From: Phyllobacterium sp. OV277
GTDB taxonomy: Bacteria > Pseudomonadota > Alphaproteobacteria > Rhizobiales > Rhizobiaceae
Direction of reading: 5' to 3'
NCBI RefSeq assembly: GCF_900104355.1
Contig: NZ_FNIY01000001.1
Coordinates: 744,001 to 808,000 of the forward strand
Length of the DNA stretch: 64,000 bases
Of the stretch, positions 39,308-47,437 are shown one piece after another (positions within the stretch are counted from its first letter, which is position 1; each line of letters starts with the position of its first letter). The translations under genes and the position numbers were made by a program. A model generated the notes under the pieces. That model made no database searches. It was not told the origin of the DNA and saw nothing but the letters and a program-made list of their open reading frames with translations.

Positions 39308-40940
39308 ATTGATCGTAGAAGCACTCAGGGCCAATGGCGCGGAACAGCTGTTTTGCGTTCCCGGCGAAAGCTACCTCGCGGTGCTCGATGCGCTTGTGGA
39401 TGCCGATGTGGGTGTAACAGTCTGCCGGGCCGAAGGCGGCGCGGCGATGATGGCCGAGGCTTGGGGCAAACTCACCGGCAAGCCCGGCATCTGCTTTGTC
39501 ACCCGTGGTCCGGGAGCCACCAATGCCTCGCCGGGCATTCACATCGCCATGCAGGATTCAACGCCGCTGATTCTGTTCATCGGGCAGGTGCAGCGCGAGG
39601 CGCGTGAACGTGAAGCCTTTCAGGAAGTGGAGTATCGCCGCTTCTTTGCTGACACCGCCAAATGGGTGGCCGAGATCGACGATGCCCGCCGCATCCCGGA
39701 ATTCGTCACCCGCGCATTCTCCGTGGCCACGTCAGGGCGTCCCGGCCCTGTCGTGCTTGCCCTGCCGGAAGATATGCTGACCGACAAGGTTGAAGCTGTC
39801 GCCGCGCAGGGTTGGCAGCCTGTTGCAACGGGCCCCTCATCCGCCAGTATCGAGAAACTCGCCGACCTTTTGCAGGGCGCCAAAAAGCCATTCATGATTC
39901 TGGGTGGCTCGCGCTGGGATGAAGCGGCGGTTCGCTCCATCACCCGTTTTGCCGAAAAATGGCACTTGCCGGTTGGTTGTTCCTTCCGCCGCCAGATGCT
40001 GTTCGATCATCTTCATCCAAATTACGCTGGCGATGTTGGTATTGGTATCAATCCGGCGCTTGGTACGCGGGTGAAGGAAGCCGATGTGCTTCTGCTTGTT
40101 GGTGGACGGTTCGGCGAAATGCCATCATCAGGCTATACGCTGATGGACAGTCCCTACCCCAAGCAGACACTGATCCATGTGCACCCTGATGCCAATGAAC
40201 TTGGCCGTGTCTATCGCCCCGCACTCGCCATCAACGCCGCGCCGGATGCCTTCGCCGAAGCGGTCGAGCATTTAGCGCCGCCATCGCACATCAACTGGCC
40301 TGATGAAGCTGAGATTGCGCACGCTGCCTATCTCAAATGGTCGACGCCGCCGCAAACCGGTCCCGGCAATGTCGCCATGGGCCCGATCATGACTTATCTT
40401 GAAAGCGTTCTGCCTGAAGATGCGATCATGACCAATGGTGCTGGCAACTACGCCACTTGGCTGCATCGTTTCCACCGCTTCCGCCGTTTCGGCACACAGG
40501 CGGCGCCGACCTCCGGTTCGATGGGTTATGGTCTACCGGCAGCCGTCGCAGCAAAGCGACTTTATCCTGAACGAACAGTCGTCTGTTTTGCCGGAGATGG
40601 CTGCTTTCTGATGAATGGTCAGGATTTTGCGACAGCGGTCAAATATAACCTGCCAATCATCGTGCTTGTCATCAACAACAATATATATGGCACCATCCGC
40701 ATGCATCAGGAGCGGGAATATCCCGGACGCGTCTCGGCAACCGACCTGACCAACCCGGATTTTGCCATGCTGGCGCGTGCCTATGGCGGCCATGGCGAGA
40801 CGGTTGAAGCCACCGCAGATTTCGAAGGCGCATGGCAAAGGTCGGTTCAAAGCGGCAAACCGTCCATCATCGAAATCCGGCTTGATCCGGAGGCGATCAC
40901 GCCTGCCAAGACCTTGACGGATATTCGCAATAAGCGTTGA
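39291..40940 (+). CDS. TPP-dependent enzyme, acetolactate synthase-like
   Basis: 549 residues with the three POX-family domains. N-terminal PYR domain has the catalytic Glu in CRAEGGAAMMAEAWGK near 50 and FVTRGPGATNASPGIH; the centre is the Rossmann-like domain; the C-terminal PP domain carries GDGCFLMNGQDFATA...NNN near 435 (TPP/Mg site). The gene is translationally coupled to a CoA-transferase, so a 2-hydroxyacyl-CoA or oxalyl-CoA type reaction is worth considering, but true oxalyl-CoA decarboxylase or biosynthetic IlvB is not shown. Confidence 0.85.
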   Translation: MKTGGELIVEALRANGAEQLFCVPGESYLAVLDALVDADVGVTVCRAEGGAAMMAEAWGKLTGKPGICFVTRGPGATNASPGIHIAMQDSTPLILFIGQVQREAREREAFQEVEYRRFFADTAKWVAEIDDARRIPEFVTRAFSVATSGRPGPVVLALPEDMLTDKVEAVAAQGWQPVATGPSSASIEKLADLLQGAKKPFMILGGSRWDEAAVRSITRFAEKWHLPVGCSFRRQMLFDHLHPNYAGDVGIGINPALGTRVKEADVLLLVGGRFGEMPSSGYTLMDSPYPKQTLIHVHPDANELGRVYRPALAINAAPDAFAEAVEHLAPPSHINWPDEAEIAHAAYLKWSTPPQTGPGNVAMGPIMTYLESVLPEDAIMTNGAGNYATWLHRFHRFRRFGTQAAPTSGSMGYGLPAAVAAKRLYPERTVVCFAGDGCFLMNGQDFATAVKYNLPIIVLVINNNIYGTIRMHQEREYPGRVSATDLTNPDFAMLARAYGGHGETVEATADFEGAWQRSVQSGKPSIIEIRLDPEAITPAKTLTDIRNKR

Positions 40941-41029
40941 TCATTCCCTGTTGAATGATTTGAGGATGGAAAGGCGGCTCTTTCAATGTTAAGGAGCGCG
41001 CCTGACCAGATAATACGAAAGTCTGCAAC

Positions 41030-41761
41030 TTGAGCAATCCGGCAATCACAATTGTAATTCCATGCCGAAACGAGGCCGCCAATCTGGCCTTTCTTCTCGA
41101 CGAAGTGGATGCAGCCATGGAAGGCCGCAGCTACGAGGTAGTGGTCGTGGATGATGGCTCGACTGATGGAACCGGCGATGCCTTGGGCGAACGCATACGC
41201 GCGGGCAAGCCGCTGCGCCACGTCAGGCATGACAAATCAGCGGGCCAGAGTGCCGCTGTACGATCAGGCGTTTTTGCAGCCAAAGGCGCAATTGTCGTCA
41301 CCATGGATGGCGACGGTCAAAATGATCCCGCTTATCTGCCAAAACTGGCCGATGCATTGATTGAAGCTGGCCCATCTGTCGGCATTGCCGCCGGTCAGCG
41401 CCTGAAGCGCACTGACACCAAGCTGAAACAAATCTCTTCCAAGCTTGCCAACAACCTGCGCGGCGCGATCCTCAAGGACAATACGCGCGATTCCGGTTGC
41501 GGCTTGAAGGCACTGCACACCCAGCTTTTCCGCGAACTGCCATTCTTCGACGGCTGGCACCGCTATCTGCCAGCCCTCGTGATCCGCGAAGGTTTTGGCG
41601 TCGTCCATGTGGATGTGGTGGACCGCGAACGCCGCCACGGCAAATCCAACTATGGTATTCTTGACCGCGGCCTGCGCGGTATTTTAGACCTCTATGGCGT
41701 GTGGTGGCTGAGAAAGCGCCGCAAGACCGTTCCAACAATTACGGAGATCAGCCATGGCTGA
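41030..41761 (+). CDS. GT2 family glycosyltransferase (dolichol-P-mannose synthase-like)
   Basis: 243 residues, GT-A fold: ITIVIPCRNEAANLAFLLDEV, VVVVDDGSTDGTGDAL (nucleotide-sugar site), VVTMDGDGQNDPAYLPKL (DxD-like metal site about 90) and RDSGCGLKALHTQLF. No C-terminal membrane helices beyond a short basic end. Predicted to load a sugar onto undecaprenyl phosphate at the inner face of the membrane. Start is TTG at 41030 (no ATG nearby, AAGGAG lies far upstream at 40991). Overlaps the next gene by 8 bases. Confidence 0.85.
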   Translation: MSNPAITIVIPCRNEAANLAFLLDEVDAAMEGRSYEVVVVDDGSTDGTGDALGERIRAGKPLRHVRHDKSAGQSAAVRSGVFAAKGAIVVTMDGDGQNDPAYLPKLADALIEAGPSVGIAAGQRLKRTDTKLKQISSKLANNLRGAILKDNTRDSGCGLKALHTQLFRELPFFDGWHRYLPALVIREGFGVVHVDVVDRERRHGKSNYGILDRGLRGILDLYGVWWLRKRRKTVPTITEISHG

Positions 41762-42074
41762 CGCAATTAGCAATTGGCTTCACTCGGTCTTCGTTGCCCA
41801 GTTTGACGCCTGGATACTTCTCGGCTTCTTTGCACAGGGCTGCTTTACCATGCGCTTTGTGGTGCAATGGATCGCCTCGGAAAAGGCCAAGCGCAGTGTC
41901 GTTCCTGTTACCTTCTGGTTCTTCTCGCTGTTCGGCGGCGTCCTGCTGTTCATCTATGCCATCGTGCGCAAGGACCCGGTGTTCATTGCCGGACAGGGAT
42001 TGGGCCTTTTCGTCTACATCCGCAATCTCTGGCTGATCGCCAATGAAAAGAAAGCAATGACGCAGGATACGTAA
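41754..42074 (+). CDS. Lipid A biosynthesis N-terminal-like (LAB_N) membrane protein
   Basis: 106 residues, three hydrophobic segments, with FFAQGCFTMRFVVQWIASEKAKRSVVPVTFWFFSLFGG, the signature of the small domain found at the N-terminus of some lipid-A-disaccharide synthases. As a stand-alone protein in rhizobia it usually sits between a GT2 and a GT39 gene, as here; a role in sugar-lipid flipping or transfer is inferred. GGAG 9 bases upstream of the ATG. Confidence 0.85.
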   Translation: MADAISNWLHSVFVAQFDAWILLGFFAQGCFTMRFVVQWIASEKAKRSVVPVTFWFFSLFGGVLLFIYAIVRKDPVFIAGQGLGLFVYIRNLWLIANEKKAMTQDT

Positions 42075-42099
42075 GCCAAAGGCACAGCAAGGCACGATC

Positions 42100-43785
42100 A
42101 TGACCCATTCTGACCCTGCCTCTGCGGGCACTGCAAAACTCCGTTTCAGCCACTATCTGCTGCTTATTTTCATCTGCCTCGTGTCATTCGTGCCGGGAAT
42201 AGCTTCGATCCCGCCGCTCGACCGGGATGAATCGCGCTATATTCAGGCCACGCACCAGATGGCGGAAACCGGCGATTACGTCGATATCCGCTTTCAGGAT
42301 GCCTCGCGTTACAAAAAGCCCGTCGGGATTTACTGGCTCCAGAGCGCTGTCCTGAAAGTGACAGGCTATGACCATACGGCACCCGTCTGGACCTACCGGC
42401 TTGTGTCGGTGATCGGCGCTACCCTTGCTGTGCTGGCCACGGCGGCACTTGGCGCATTCCTGTTCGGCCAGAGTGCTGGTCTTCTCGCGGGCTTGGCGCT
42501 GGCCGCCATTGTCATGCTCGGATTTGAAGCGCGCGTGGCAAAGACCGATGCCACCCTGCTCGCCACCGTGATATTTGCCCAAGGTGCGCTCGCCTCCATG
42601 TGGATGGCCAGCCGCAACAACGCTCCGGCCAAATGGGCACCTGCCCTCATCTTCTGGGTCGCAACAGCCGTGGGCGTCTTGATCAAAGGGCCGATCACGC
42701 CCTTTGTCAGCGTCCTCACCGCAGCCACGCTCTGCCTTTTCTATCGTGAATGGCAATGGCTGAAACGCCTGAAACCCCTGACCGGCATCGCCATTCTTCT
42801 GGTCATTGTCCTGCCATGGCTGATCCTGATCACATTGAAAAGCGGTGGCGCATTCTTCAACGAATCCGTTGGTAATGATCTGCTTTCCAAAGTGGGCGAC
42901 GGACAGGAAAGCCACGGCGCACCACCCGGCTATTTCGCACTGATTTTCGTGGTCTTCATCTGGCCATTTGGCGTCATGGCCATTCGCGGCGGCTTGCAGG
43001 CTCTGAGCCGCTTTCGCACCGATCCGCGTCTGGCCTTTCTGACGGCATGGTACATTCCCTATTGGCTGGTGACGGAAATGATCCCGACCAAGCTGCCGCA
43101 CTATATCCTGCCCGCCTACCCCGCACTTCTGCTGATGATGGCATGGGCCGTGGATACGGGTATCGCAAGCAAGCCCTATCGCGGACGCTGGCAAATCTGG
43201 CTGGAGCGCCTGACGCTTCTCGGACTGGCCATCGCAACACTTGGCCTGATGGGCGCAGCCACGGTTCTGCCATGGGTGATGGCCCATACGGTGACAATTC
43301 CGGGCATCATTGCCTTCTTCACAGCGGCGGCTGCAGGCATCTTTGCCAGCGGGCTCGTGCTGAAGGATGATCTGAAACGCGCCGTGCAGGCGGCGGCTGG
43401 CTTTGGCATCGTGACGCTGGCACTGCTCACATGGGGCGTTGTCCCCGCCATCACGCCGATCTGGATGAGCCCTGCCATCAACAATGCCTTCAATGCAGCA
43501 AAGCCATGCCCTGACAGCGTGCTGGCGTCAGCTGGCTATGCCGAACCCAGCCTTGTTTTTCTGGCTGGCACAAAAACTGTTCTGACCGATGGCGCGGGAG
43601 CGGCAAAATATCTTCTCAATAATCCCGCCTGCGCAATTTCAGCTGTTGATGAGCGCAATCAGGCAGAGTTTTTGCAAAACCTGCCTCAGGGGGAAAAATC
43701 CGTTGTGGCAGTTGGTAGCGTTTCGGGGATCAACTACAGCAAGGGCCGCAAGACAACGATCACGCTTTATAAGGCTGTGCGGTAA
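42100..43785 (+). CDS. GT39/ArnT-like membrane glycosyltransferase
   Basis: 561 residues, about 12 hydrophobic segments. The periplasmic first loop has PPLDRDESRYIQATHQM, with the catalytic Asp/Glu of PMT/ArnT enzymes, then DIRFQDASRYKKPVGIYWLQ; later EMIPTKLPHYILPAYPA. Predicted to move a sugar from undecaprenyl phosphate to lipid A or another envelope acceptor on the periplasmic side. Third gene of the glycosylation operon, 25 bases after LAB_N. Confidence 0.87.
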   Translation: MTHSDPASAGTAKLRFSHYLLLIFICLVSFVPGIASIPPLDRDESRYIQATHQMAETGDYVDIRFQDASRYKKPVGIYWLQSAVLKVTGYDHTAPVWTYRLVSVIGATLAVLATAALGAFLFGQSAGLLAGLALAAIVMLGFEARVAKTDATLLATVIFAQGALASMWMASRNNAPAKWAPALIFWVATAVGVLIKGPITPFVSVLTAATLCLFYREWQWLKRLKPLTGIAILLVIVLPWLILITLKSGGAFFNESVGNDLLSKVGDGQESHGAPPGYFALIFVVFIWPFGVMAIRGGLQALSRFRTDPRLAFLTAWYIPYWLVTEMIPTKLPHYILPAYPALLLMMAWAVDTGIASKPYRGRWQIWLERLTLLGLAIATLGLMGAATVLPWVMAHTVTIPGIIAFFTAAAAGIFASGLVLKDDLKRAVQAAAGFGIVTLALLTWGVVPAITPIWMSPAINNAFNAAKPCPDSVLASAGYAEPSLVFLAGTKTVLTDGAGAAKYLLNNPACAISAVDERNQAEFLQNLPQGEKSVVAVGSVSGINYSKGRKTTITLYKAVR

Positions 43786-43820
43786 GGAGGTAAGTTTGCA
43801 AAAGCAGGTATGCGTAGTGC

Positions 43821-44104
43821 GTGGTTCGACAAGCTCACCATGAGGGAGAGTGTGGATGCAACGATAGTCGCGACGTTGCAGAATTCAGCTCCCCTCACCA
43901 CCCATCTCCGTCATCCTCGGGCTTGACCCGAGGACCCATAATTTAAAAGCGGTGAATATCCGGTTCGTTTGATTTCTTTGGTCGTGGGTCCTCGGGTCAA
44001 GCCCGAGGATGACGGAGAGAGGCGCGGTGTGGGAGCCAAGTACTGCAACATTGGCAACTATCATTGCATCCACACTCTCCCTCATGGTTGTTATGTCGAA
44101 CCAC
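43821..44104. repeat. Palindromic intergenic element, family A copy 2 (nested)
   Basis: Outer arms GTGGTTCGACAAGCTCACC (43821) with ATGAGGGAGAGTGTGGATGC, and the reverse complement at 44063-44104 (GCATCCACACTCTCCCTCAT). Nested inside are arms GTCATCCTCGGGCTTGACC / GGTCAAGCCCGAGGATGAC (43909-43937 and 43985-44013) around an AT-rich 45-base core with TAATTTAAAA. Reading into the right end from the minus strand gives the last residues and stop of the UDP-glucose dehydrogenase gene. Confidence 0.88.
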
Positions 44105-45410
44105 CCAACCGTGGGCGGCCAAGCGAGTGATACTCCAGCCCGGCACCATCAAGATCCTGCTCGCCAAAAACATTGCGCAGATCGAACAGCACATTGCCCT
44201 TCATCAGATTGGCGACTTTTTTCAGATCAAGCGCGCGGTAGGCGTTCCATTCGGTCAGGAGCACGGTGATATCAGCGCCCTCAATGGCTTCATAGGCTGA
44301 CTTGCACCAGATAACACCGGGCAGAACAGGCTCGGCGGCAGAGCGAGCTTCCGGGTCATGCGCGCGGACTGTCAGTCCAGCTTTTTGCAGAGCCGGAATG
44401 ATATCGAGCGAGGGTGACTCGCGAATGTCATCGGTATTCGGCTTGAAGGCGATACCAAGCGCTGCAACCGTCTTGGCACCGCTTTTGGCAGCCGCTGCGA
44501 TAACACGCTGGGCCATGGAACGCTTGCGCTGCTCGTTGACGGTCACAACCTGTTCGATCAGCGTCTGCGGTGCATTCATCTTGCGCCCCGTTGCCGCATA
44601 GGCGCGCGTATCCTTCGGAAAACACGATCCGCCAAAGCCCGGTCCCGCATGGAGGAATTTTGAGCCAATGCGATTATCCATGCCAATAGCGCGCGCCACA
44701 TCCTGCACATTGCCACCGGTCTTTTCGCAAAGATCAGCCACTTCGTTGATGAATGTCACCTTCATCGCCAGAAAGGCATTGGCGGCATATTTGATGATCT
44801 CGGCGTTTTCGAGCGTTGTCACAATCATCGGCGTTTCACGCAGATAAAGCGGACGATAGACCCGCTTCATGGCGTTGGCACCGCGTTCGTCATGCACACC
44901 GACGACAACGCGGTCGGGGCGTAGAAAATCCTCGACCGCCGAGCCTTCGCGCAAGAACTCCGGATTGGAAACCATCGAGAATGGAACATCGGGCCGCGCC
45001 TTGGCAATATGGGCGCGCACATCCGCATTGGTGCCGACGACAACCGTTGACTTGATAACGATCACCGCGCCGGGCTTCATGGCCGCCGCGATTTCATCAG
45101 CCGCCGCATAGATATATTGAAGGTCGGCCTCGCCGTCACCACGGCGCGAAGGCGTACCCACGGCGATAAAGATCACATCCGCATCGGCGACGGTTGATGC
45201 CAGCTCGGTGGTAAAAATCAGGCGGCCGTCGCGGGCGTTGCGGGACAGGAGTTCATCGAGACCGGGCTCGTAGATCGTCACTTCACCGGCCTGCAACCGC
45301 TCGATGATCGCAGGGTTTTTGTCGACACAGGTAACCTGAAAGCCAAATTCGGCAAAGCAAACACCTGAAACCAGACCAACATAGCCAGTCCCGATCATCG
45401 CAATCTTCAT
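44091..45410 (-). CDS. UDP-glucose 6-dehydrogenase
   Basis: NAD-dependent two-step oxidation of UDP-glucose to UDP-glucuronate for surface polysaccharides. 439 residues: IGTGYVGLVSGVCFAEFG at the N-terminus, VGTPSRRGDGEADL, FLREGSAVEDFLRPDR, the catalytic Cys in GFGGSCFPKDTRA near 260, and GIAFKPNTDDIRESPS. The last five residues (LGGST) and the stop are read from the right arm of a palindromic intergenic element (44091-44104), so the original C-terminus was probably altered. Confidence 0.95.
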   Translation of the reverse strand: MKIAMIGTGYVGLVSGVCFAEFGFQVTCVDKNPAIIERLQAGEVTIYEPGLDELLSRNARDGRLIFTTELASTVADADVIFIAVGTPSRRGDGEADLQYIYAAADEIAAAMKPGAVIVIKSTVVVGTNADVRAHIAKARPDVPFSMVSNPEFLREGSAVEDFLRPDRVVVGVHDERGANAMKRVYRPLYLRETPMIVTTLENAEIIKYAANAFLAMKVTFINEVADLCEKTGGNVQDVARAIGMDNRIGSKFLHAGPGFGGSCFPKDTRAYAATGRKMNAPQTLIEQVVTVNEQRKRSMAQRVIAAAAKSGAKTVAALGIAFKPNTDDIRESPSLDIIPALQKAGLTVRAHDPEARSAAEPVLPGVIWCKSAYEAIEGADITVLLTEWNAYRALDLKKVANLMKGNVLFDLRNVFGEQDLDGAGLEYHSLGRPRLGGST

Positions 45411-45484
45411 CGCACTATCCCATCCGTAACGTCAATTTCGCGCAGACATGTCGCATATTCGCGCGGCGCTGCCAATTGCAGATC

Positions 45485-45518
45485 AAAACGCCAGCCACGA
45501 GGTCGCGACTGGCGTTTT
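45485..45518 (-). terminator. Terminator after the aldo/keto reductase gene
   Basis: Minus strand AAAACGCCAG, 14-base loop, CTGGCGTTTT, continuing GATC; perfect 10-bp stem 35 bases past the stop at 45553. It separates the reductase from the UDP-glucose dehydrogenase gene. Confidence 0.8.
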
Positions 45519-45552
45519 CGGTGTCTCTTATCTAGGCCATTTCACCGGTGGT

Positions 45553-46614
45553 TCAAGCCAGTTTTGGCGGCGTGCGGTCCGGTCCCCGGCGCTCGGCAGA
45601 TGCTGCCCACAAATTGATGTTCGCATCGTTCGCATAGGTGTCGATTTCGGCAAGCTCGGCGTCGGTAAATTCAAGATTTTCCAACGACTTGACGCAATCG
45701 ATAACCTGTTGCGGCTTGCTGGCACCGATCAGCGCCGTGGTGATCCGCCCGCGACGCAGCACCCAGGCAAGCGCCATCTGTGCCAAAGTCTGGCCGCGCT
45801 TCGACGCAATCGCGTTCAAAGCGCGGATATTGGCAAGGTTCTGCTCGCTGAGGAATGCCGGATTAAGCGATTTGCCCTGTGCGGCGCGGCTCTCATCAGG
45901 CACGCCCTTGAGATATTTGTCAGTCAGCATGCCCTGTGACAGCGGCGAGAACACAATGGAGCCGATGCCGAGTTCTTCGAGCGTATCGACAAGACCGTCC
46001 TCTTCAATCCAGCGATTGATCATGGAATAGCTTGGCTGATGGATCAGGCATGGCGTGCCCAGTTCTTCCAGAATTGCCGCTGCTTCACGGGTGCGGTGCG
46101 AATTGTAGGACGAGATGCCGACATACTGCGCCCGGCCGGAACGGACGATATGGTCAAGCGCCATCATGGTTTCTTCCAGCGGTGTATCCGGATCAAAACG
46201 GTGCGAATAGAAAATATCGACATAATCGAGACCCAGCCGCTTCAGGCTCTGGTCGCAGCTGGCAATCATATATTTGCGGCTGCCCCACTCGCCATAAGGT
46301 CCCGGCCACATGCCGTACCCGGCCTTCGAAGAGATAATCAGCTCATCACGATAGCCGTTGAAATCATTGCGCAGGATTTCGCCAAAAGCTTCTTCAGCGG
46401 AACCGGGCGGCGGGCCGTAATTATTGGCAAGATCGAAATGGGTAATGCCAAGATCAAACGCCTGACGGCAGATCGCCTGTTTGGTCTGGTGCGGCGTGTC
46501 ATGACCGAAATTGTGCCACAACCCCAAAGAAATCGCCGGTAGTTTGAGGCCGCTCTTGCCACAGCGATTATACTTCATCGTGTCATAGCGTTTGGAGTCT
46601 GGAGTCCATTTCAT
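45553..46614 (-). CDS. Aldo/keto reductase, YghZ/MgrA-like
   Basis: 353-residue NADPH-dependent reductase, TIM barrel. Catalytic tetrad region: HFDLANNYGPPPGSAE (Asp, Tyr about 62), IISSKAGYGMWPG (Lys) and DIFYSHRFDP (His). These sequences match the L-glyceraldehyde-3-phosphate reductase (YghZ, Kv-beta-like) group, in which methylglyoxal or L-GAP is reduced. Monocistronic with its own terminator. Confidence 0.9.
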   Translation of the reverse strand: MKWTPDSKRYDTMKYNRCGKSGLKLPAISLGLWHNFGHDTPHQTKQAICRQAFDLGITHFDLANNYGPPPGSAEEAFGEILRNDFNGYRDELIISSKAGYGMWPGPYGEWGSRKYMIASCDQSLKRLGLDYVDIFYSHRFDPDTPLEETMMALDHIVRSGRAQYVGISSYNSHRTREAAAILEELGTPCLIHQPSYSMINRWIEEDGLVDTLEELGIGSIVFSPLSQGMLTDKYLKGVPDESRAAQGKSLNPAFLSEQNLANIRALNAIASKRGQTLAQMALAWVLRRGRITTALIGASKPQQVIDCVKSLENLEFTDAELAEIDTYANDANINLWAASAERRGPDRTPPKLA

Positions 46615-46715
46615 GGCTTATTCTCTTCCCTGTCATCTGTCTCGCCGAGACGGACGATTTCCGTTTCAGCGCGCCGGACTATGAACGAAAGTCATAATGA
46701 TGTCATGACAGGAAA

Positions 46716-46779
46716 TACGTAAGTCGCATTGCTATTTTACGTAAAATACGTAAAATACGTATTATACGTAAAATACGTA
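46716..46779 (+). promoter_or_regulatory. TACGTA operator array of the Phd/PemK-like operon
   Basis: The palindrome TACGTA occurs at 46716, 46738, 46747, 46756, 46765 and 46774; the last five are spaced exactly 9 bases apart with A/T-rich spacers (AAA, AAA, TTA, AAA). It ends 19 bases before the antitoxin ATG, so it overlaps the promoter. Most likely binding sites for the antitoxin-toxin complex. Confidence 0.7.
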
Positions 46780-46798
46780 TTCAGGCCCGGAGCTGATT

Positions 46799-47047
46799 AT
46801 GAAGCAGTTCACATTTTCAGAGGTTAATCGCCAGTCGGGCGAAATCCTTGATGCAGCCTTGGTGGAACCCGTAGCTCTGACCAAACGCGGCAAAGAAAAG
46901 CTTATCATTCTAACCGCAGAAAAATATCAGCAATTGGTAGGGGCGCTGAAGACGACAGCATATACGTTGGAAGATGCGCCCGACGATGTTCACGACACGC
47001 TGATGGAAGGTCTGGACGCAATCATCACCGGCGATAATGACGATTAA
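46799..47047 (+). CDS. Phd/YefM-like antitoxin
   Basis: 82 residues: MKQFTFSEVNRQSGEILDAAL and PVALTKRGKEKLIILTAEKYQQL are the Phd/YefM DNA-binding fold, then an acidic C-terminal tail (EDAPDDVHDTLMEG, GDNDD) that would neutralise the toxin. Overlaps the toxin gene by 11 bases. The tandem TACGTA array directly upstream is its likely operator. It is not closely related to the antitoxin at 23553-23801. Confidence 0.85.
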   Translation: MKQFTFSEVNRQSGEILDAALVEPVALTKRGKEKLIILTAEKYQQLVGALKTTAYTLEDAPDDVHDTLMEGLDAIITGDNDD

Positions 47048-47435
47048 GCCGGGGGATGTGCTCCAATACTATTACTTGTGGGCACGTCAGTCGGATGCAG
47101 GAGAAGAGTCCGGCAGAAAGGCGCGACCCGTCTGCCTTGTTGTGAAAACGATAGCAAACCCAGCCAGCCTCTATCTATTTCCAATCACATCGGGAATGCC
47201 TGACAGGTCCAGAATTCACGCGTCGGTAAGCGAGATCGAGTGCCACCGTGCTGGTCTCAACTTTCCCTCTTGGCTGATCCTTGATGAATACAACAGGATT
47301 GATATGGATCAGGCCTATGACTTTGCATCGACAAAGCCAATTGGAGCGTTCAGCCCTGCATTCCTTCGAAAAGTTGCAATCCTCATAAAACAGGCATCCG
47401 CAGAACGCCGGGTACGCGCCGTTCTGCGGAGTTAA
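47037..47435 (+). CDS. PemK/MazF-like toxin
   Basis: 132 residues. KPGDVLQYYYLWARQSDAG and GRKARPVCLVVKTI fit the PemK/MazF first strands (GDVxxx...KxRPxxVV), then LYLFPITSG and the C-terminal helix. MazF-type proteins are mRNA interferases; catalytic residues cannot be assigned with certainty because the match is partial. Coupled to the antitoxin by an 11-base overlap, and convergent with the ABC ATPase gene with only 2 bases between the stops. Confidence 0.72.
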   Translation: MTIKPGDVLQYYYLWARQSDAGEESGRKARPVCLVVKTIANPASLYLFPITSGMPDRSRIHASVSEIECHRAGLNFPSWLILDEYNRIDMDQAYDFASTKPIGAFSPAFLRKVAILIKQASAERRVRAVLRS

Positions 47436-47437
47436 CG

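Noticed and set aside
43821-44104. Insertion sequence or transposon remnant
   Set aside because: No transposase frame, no clear target-site duplication, and the mirrored modular structure fits a small intergenic palindrome family better.
46716-46779. Possible CRISPR array or plasmid iterons
   Set aside because: Repeat unit is only 6 bases at a 9-base step, with no spacers, cas genes or replication gene; position fits a toxin-antitoxin operator.
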